26,075 bases of DNA, from the NCBI GenBank assembly GCA_946999045.1, contig CAMQBR010000022.1, positions 1-26,075 on the forward strand. The letters are read 5' to 3'. A program made the position numbers and the translations under genes. Shown one piece after another: positions 24,306 through 26,075 of the stretch. Each line of letters starts with the position of its first letter. Position 1 is the first letter of the stretch. Under the pieces are notes generated by a model, which was given only the letters and a program-made list of their open reading frames with translations, was not told where the DNA came from and did not search any database. Source of the DNA: an uncultured Prevotella sp. Lineage in GTDB: Bacteria > Bacteroidota > Bacteroidia > Bacteroidales > Bacteroidaceae.

Positions 24306-25763
24306 TTATTCATTTACTGTAACAGCGAAGTAATCTTTCTTACCAGAAGGCCAAATGCCTTTGATGTATAATACTGGGTCTTTGCTGGTAGATGCTTTCC
24401 TTACGGCCATTTGCAAGTCGCTAAGTTCTTTCATTGGTATGTCGTTAACTTGTTGTATAACAAATCCTTTAGCGATACCAGCTTCTTTTAGTGCGCCACT
24501 ATTAACTTTGATAACCTCTAAGCCATAGTTAATTTTTAGATGTTCTTTTTGTTCGGCAGAAATTTCTCTGAAGTTTCCTCCTAAGACATCAAGGTCGGCA
24601 ACTTTTACAATTTTTGTGTTACCCTGTGCATTTTTCAAAGTAACGGTTTTGTTTATTTTCTTTTTCTTATGCAGATATGTAATAGATAGCTTATCGCCTG
24701 GGCGTTTGCTGTTAACAATTTCTTCTAATTCGGACATTTTTGTAATGCGTTTGCCATCGATGTGTGTAATGACATCTCCTTCTTTTAGGCCAGCTGCTGC
24801 TCCTGCTCCGTCTTCGTCTACTTTAGCAACGTATACGCCAGAGTTAGTACCAAGGTCTACCGCTTTATCTTTTTCTTTTTGTTCGTTGATGTAGTTTAGC
24901 ACATCTTCTCCCATGATGCCTAACATGGCGCGTTGTACGTTACCGTATTTTTTCAAATCTTCAACTACTTTACTCATAATACTGGTAGGGATAGCAAAGC
25001 CATAACCGCTGTACGAGCCTGTTTGCGAATATAACATAGCGTTGATGCCTACTAATTCGCCTTTGGCATTAACGAGTGCGCCACCTGAGTTACCTGCATT
25101 GATGGCAGCATCTGTTTGGATAAAGCTTTCTATGCCATTGGCATTTAATGAGCGTGCTTTAGCACTAACAATGCCAGCTGTAACGGTGTTGGTAAGTCCA
25201 AATGGGTTACCTACGGCGATGACCCATTCGCCAACTTTTAGTTTTTCAGAATCGCCAATGGGCAGTGTAGGTAAGTTTTTAGCATCTATCTTAATGAGGG
25301 CGAGGTCTGTCATCTTGTCAGTTCCGATAATGCGTGCTGAAAACTCTCTGTTATCTGTTAAGGTGATGGTTAGCTCATCGGCTCCTTCTACTACATGATT
25401 GTTGGTTACGATATATCCATCGCTCGAAATGATGACGCCCGACCCTGTAGCACGTTTAGGTAGGGTTCTCATTTGGTGTCTTTGTTTGCCCCCTTGTTGT
25501 TCTCCAAAGAAGTCGCCAAAGGGAAAATCGAAGAAGTCGTCAAATGGGTTACTTTGTTGTACATCAACAGTTTTTCCGTTTTGTACATATTTAATATATA
25601 CCACGGCAGGCAATGCCTTTTCCGAAGCGTATGTTAAATCGACAGGTTGTCCTGCCACAGGAGCCTGTGCGGTGGCTGCATTTACTTTGGTAAATGTTCC
25701 TGCCGAAAAAGTCAATGCGACGATACACATCGTAGTGAGAAAATAATTGGAATACTTTTTCAT
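24306..25763 (-). CDS. HtrA/DegP-type periplasmic serine protease
   Basis: A 485-residue Do-type protease and chaperone for misfolded envelope proteins. The start is placed at MKKYSNYFLTTMCIVALTF, which begins a good signal peptide; the frame is open 11 codons further. The trypsin-like domain has His123 in TNNHVVEG, Asp153 in MTDLALIKI and Ser226 in GNSGGALVN. Before it lies a Phe-Asp-Gly-rich LA loop (NPFDDFFDFPFGDFFGEQQGG). Two PDZ domains follow, the first about residues 270-370 (SGVYVAKVDEDGAGAAAGLKEGD) and the second about 390-485. The gene sits directly upstream of rpoD and is likely monocistronic given the terminator. Confidence 0.95.
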   Translation of the reverse strand: MKKYSNYFLTTMCIVALTFSAGTFTKVNAATAQAPVAGQPVDLTYASEKALPAVVYIKYVQNGKTVDVQQSNPFDDFFDFPFGDFFGEQQGGKQRHQMRTLPKRATGSGVIISSDGYIVTNNHVVEGADELTITLTDNREFSARIIGTDKMTDLALIKIDAKNLPTLPIGDSEKLKVGEWVIAVGNPFGLTNTVTAGIVSAKARSLNANGIESFIQTDAAINAGNSGGALVNAKGELVGINAMLYSQTGSYSGYGFAIPTSIMSKVVEDLKKYGNVQRAMLGIMGEDVLNYINEQKEKDKAVDLGTNSGVYVAKVDEDGAGAAAGLKEGDVITHIDGKRITKMSELEEIVNSKRPGDKLSITYLHKKKKINKTVTLKNAQGNTKIVKVADLDVLGGNFREISAEQKEHLKINYGLEVIKVNSGALKEAGIAKGFVIQQVNDIPMKELSDLQMAVRKASTSKDPVLYIKGIWPSGKKDYFAVTVNE

Positions 25764-25831
25764 GAATCTTATATTTTTTAATTGCTTTGTAATCATATCT
25801 TACAGATTGTTATTATCTGTTTGGTTCTCTG

Positions 25832-25839
25832 CAAATTTA
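25832..25839 (-). promoter_or_regulatory. HtrA promoter -7 element
   Basis: TAAATTTG on the minus strand, 69 bp before the start codon. A TTG at 25862-25864 is 22 bp away, slightly longer than the usual spacing. Confidence 0.5.
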
Positions 25840-25983
25840 ATAGTAAATACAAGAAATGTGTCAATTTGTCGTGTATCTTTATTCCAATTTAACATTTGTA
25901 GTTTCTCCATTAACGGCTCTTAAACGCAGGCGTTGTTTTTTTACAAAAATTAGGTTTGTGTATGTTGGTTATGGGGGCTTATG

Positions 25984-25997
25984 TTTTTTTGGGGGGG
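25984..25997. repeat. T7G7 homopolymer junction
   Basis: Another intergenic T-run/G-run junction, 24 bp before the right-edge promoter. Nothing else is recognised in 25840-26020. Confidence 0.6.
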
Positions 25998-26020
25998 CAG
26001 CACATATTCTAATGAGTAAG

Positions 26021-26052
26021 TTTGTACATTGCAGATAGGGGGTATAACTTTG
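26021..26052 (+). promoter_or_regulatory. Plus-strand promoter facing out of the window
   Basis: TTTG (26021-26024) and TAACTTTG (26045-26052) are exactly 20 bp apart. Transcription would start near 26059 and enter the next region; the gene is outside the window. Confidence 0.65.
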
Positions 26053-26075
26053 TAGCTTTATGTTGTGTGTGTGGG

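Noticed and set aside
25042..25398. 118-codon plus-strand open frame inside the HtrA gene
   Set aside because: Antisense shadow of the protease domain; the Ser/Pro/Ala-rich translation is a by-product.

Overview
The window looks like chromosomal DNA of an anaerobic Bacteroidales bacterium, most likely Prevotella or a close relative. The evidence is a short primary sigma factor without region 1.1, several promoters of the Bacteroidetes type (TTG/TTTG, about 20 bp, TAnnTTTG), a C10 cysteine protease with a Por-type C-terminus, a DPP IV-type peptidase, a class III (oxygen-sensitive) ribonucleotide reductase, a Bacteroidetes HU-like protein with a 'smalltalk'-type peptide, and AT-rich DNA. The species call is inference.

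Layout. The left edge holds the 3' part of tRNA-Thr(UGU), its terminator, a 255-bp MITE-like element and a small glutaredoxin-like gene. A block of minus-strand genes follows: a ThrE-type exporter, a secreted C10 protease, nrdG and nrdD, a YihY/BrkB membrane protein, RNase P RNA, a DPP IV-like peptidase, an HU-like protein with a tiny membrane peptide, and an acyl-CoA synthetase. From 17.1 to 22.5 kb the genes are on the plus strand: a lipoprotein, an RteC-like protein, a Lin1244/Lin1753-like protein, an M15 peptidase and a PAP2 phosphatase fused to a probable outer-membrane barrel. The right end is minus again: a small secreted protein, rpoD and an HtrA/DegP protease. A plus-strand promoter at the right edge fires out of the window. 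No CRISPR array, rRNA or complete IS element was seen.

The most notable non-genic feature is a family of palindromic, MITE-like elements with 18-bp ends GGGCGGTTCTATAAATTA. Two full copies (129-383 and 20291-20548, opposite orientation) are near-identical, and about ten short or decayed copies lie in other intergenic gaps. Several abut stop codons; one supplies the last codons and the stop of the M15 peptidase gene. T(7-9)G(7-10) homopolymer junctions also recur between genes.

The most interesting genic signal is a split, phage-like or mobile-element-like gene set. One part is HU, a 36-aa membrane peptide and an in-frame second membrane segment behind its UGA stop. The other is an RteC-like protein, a Lin1244-like protein and a signal-less M15 peptidase. 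A promoter-to-terminator unit without a recognisable gene (about 8619-9027) may encode a small protein or a noncoding RNA.
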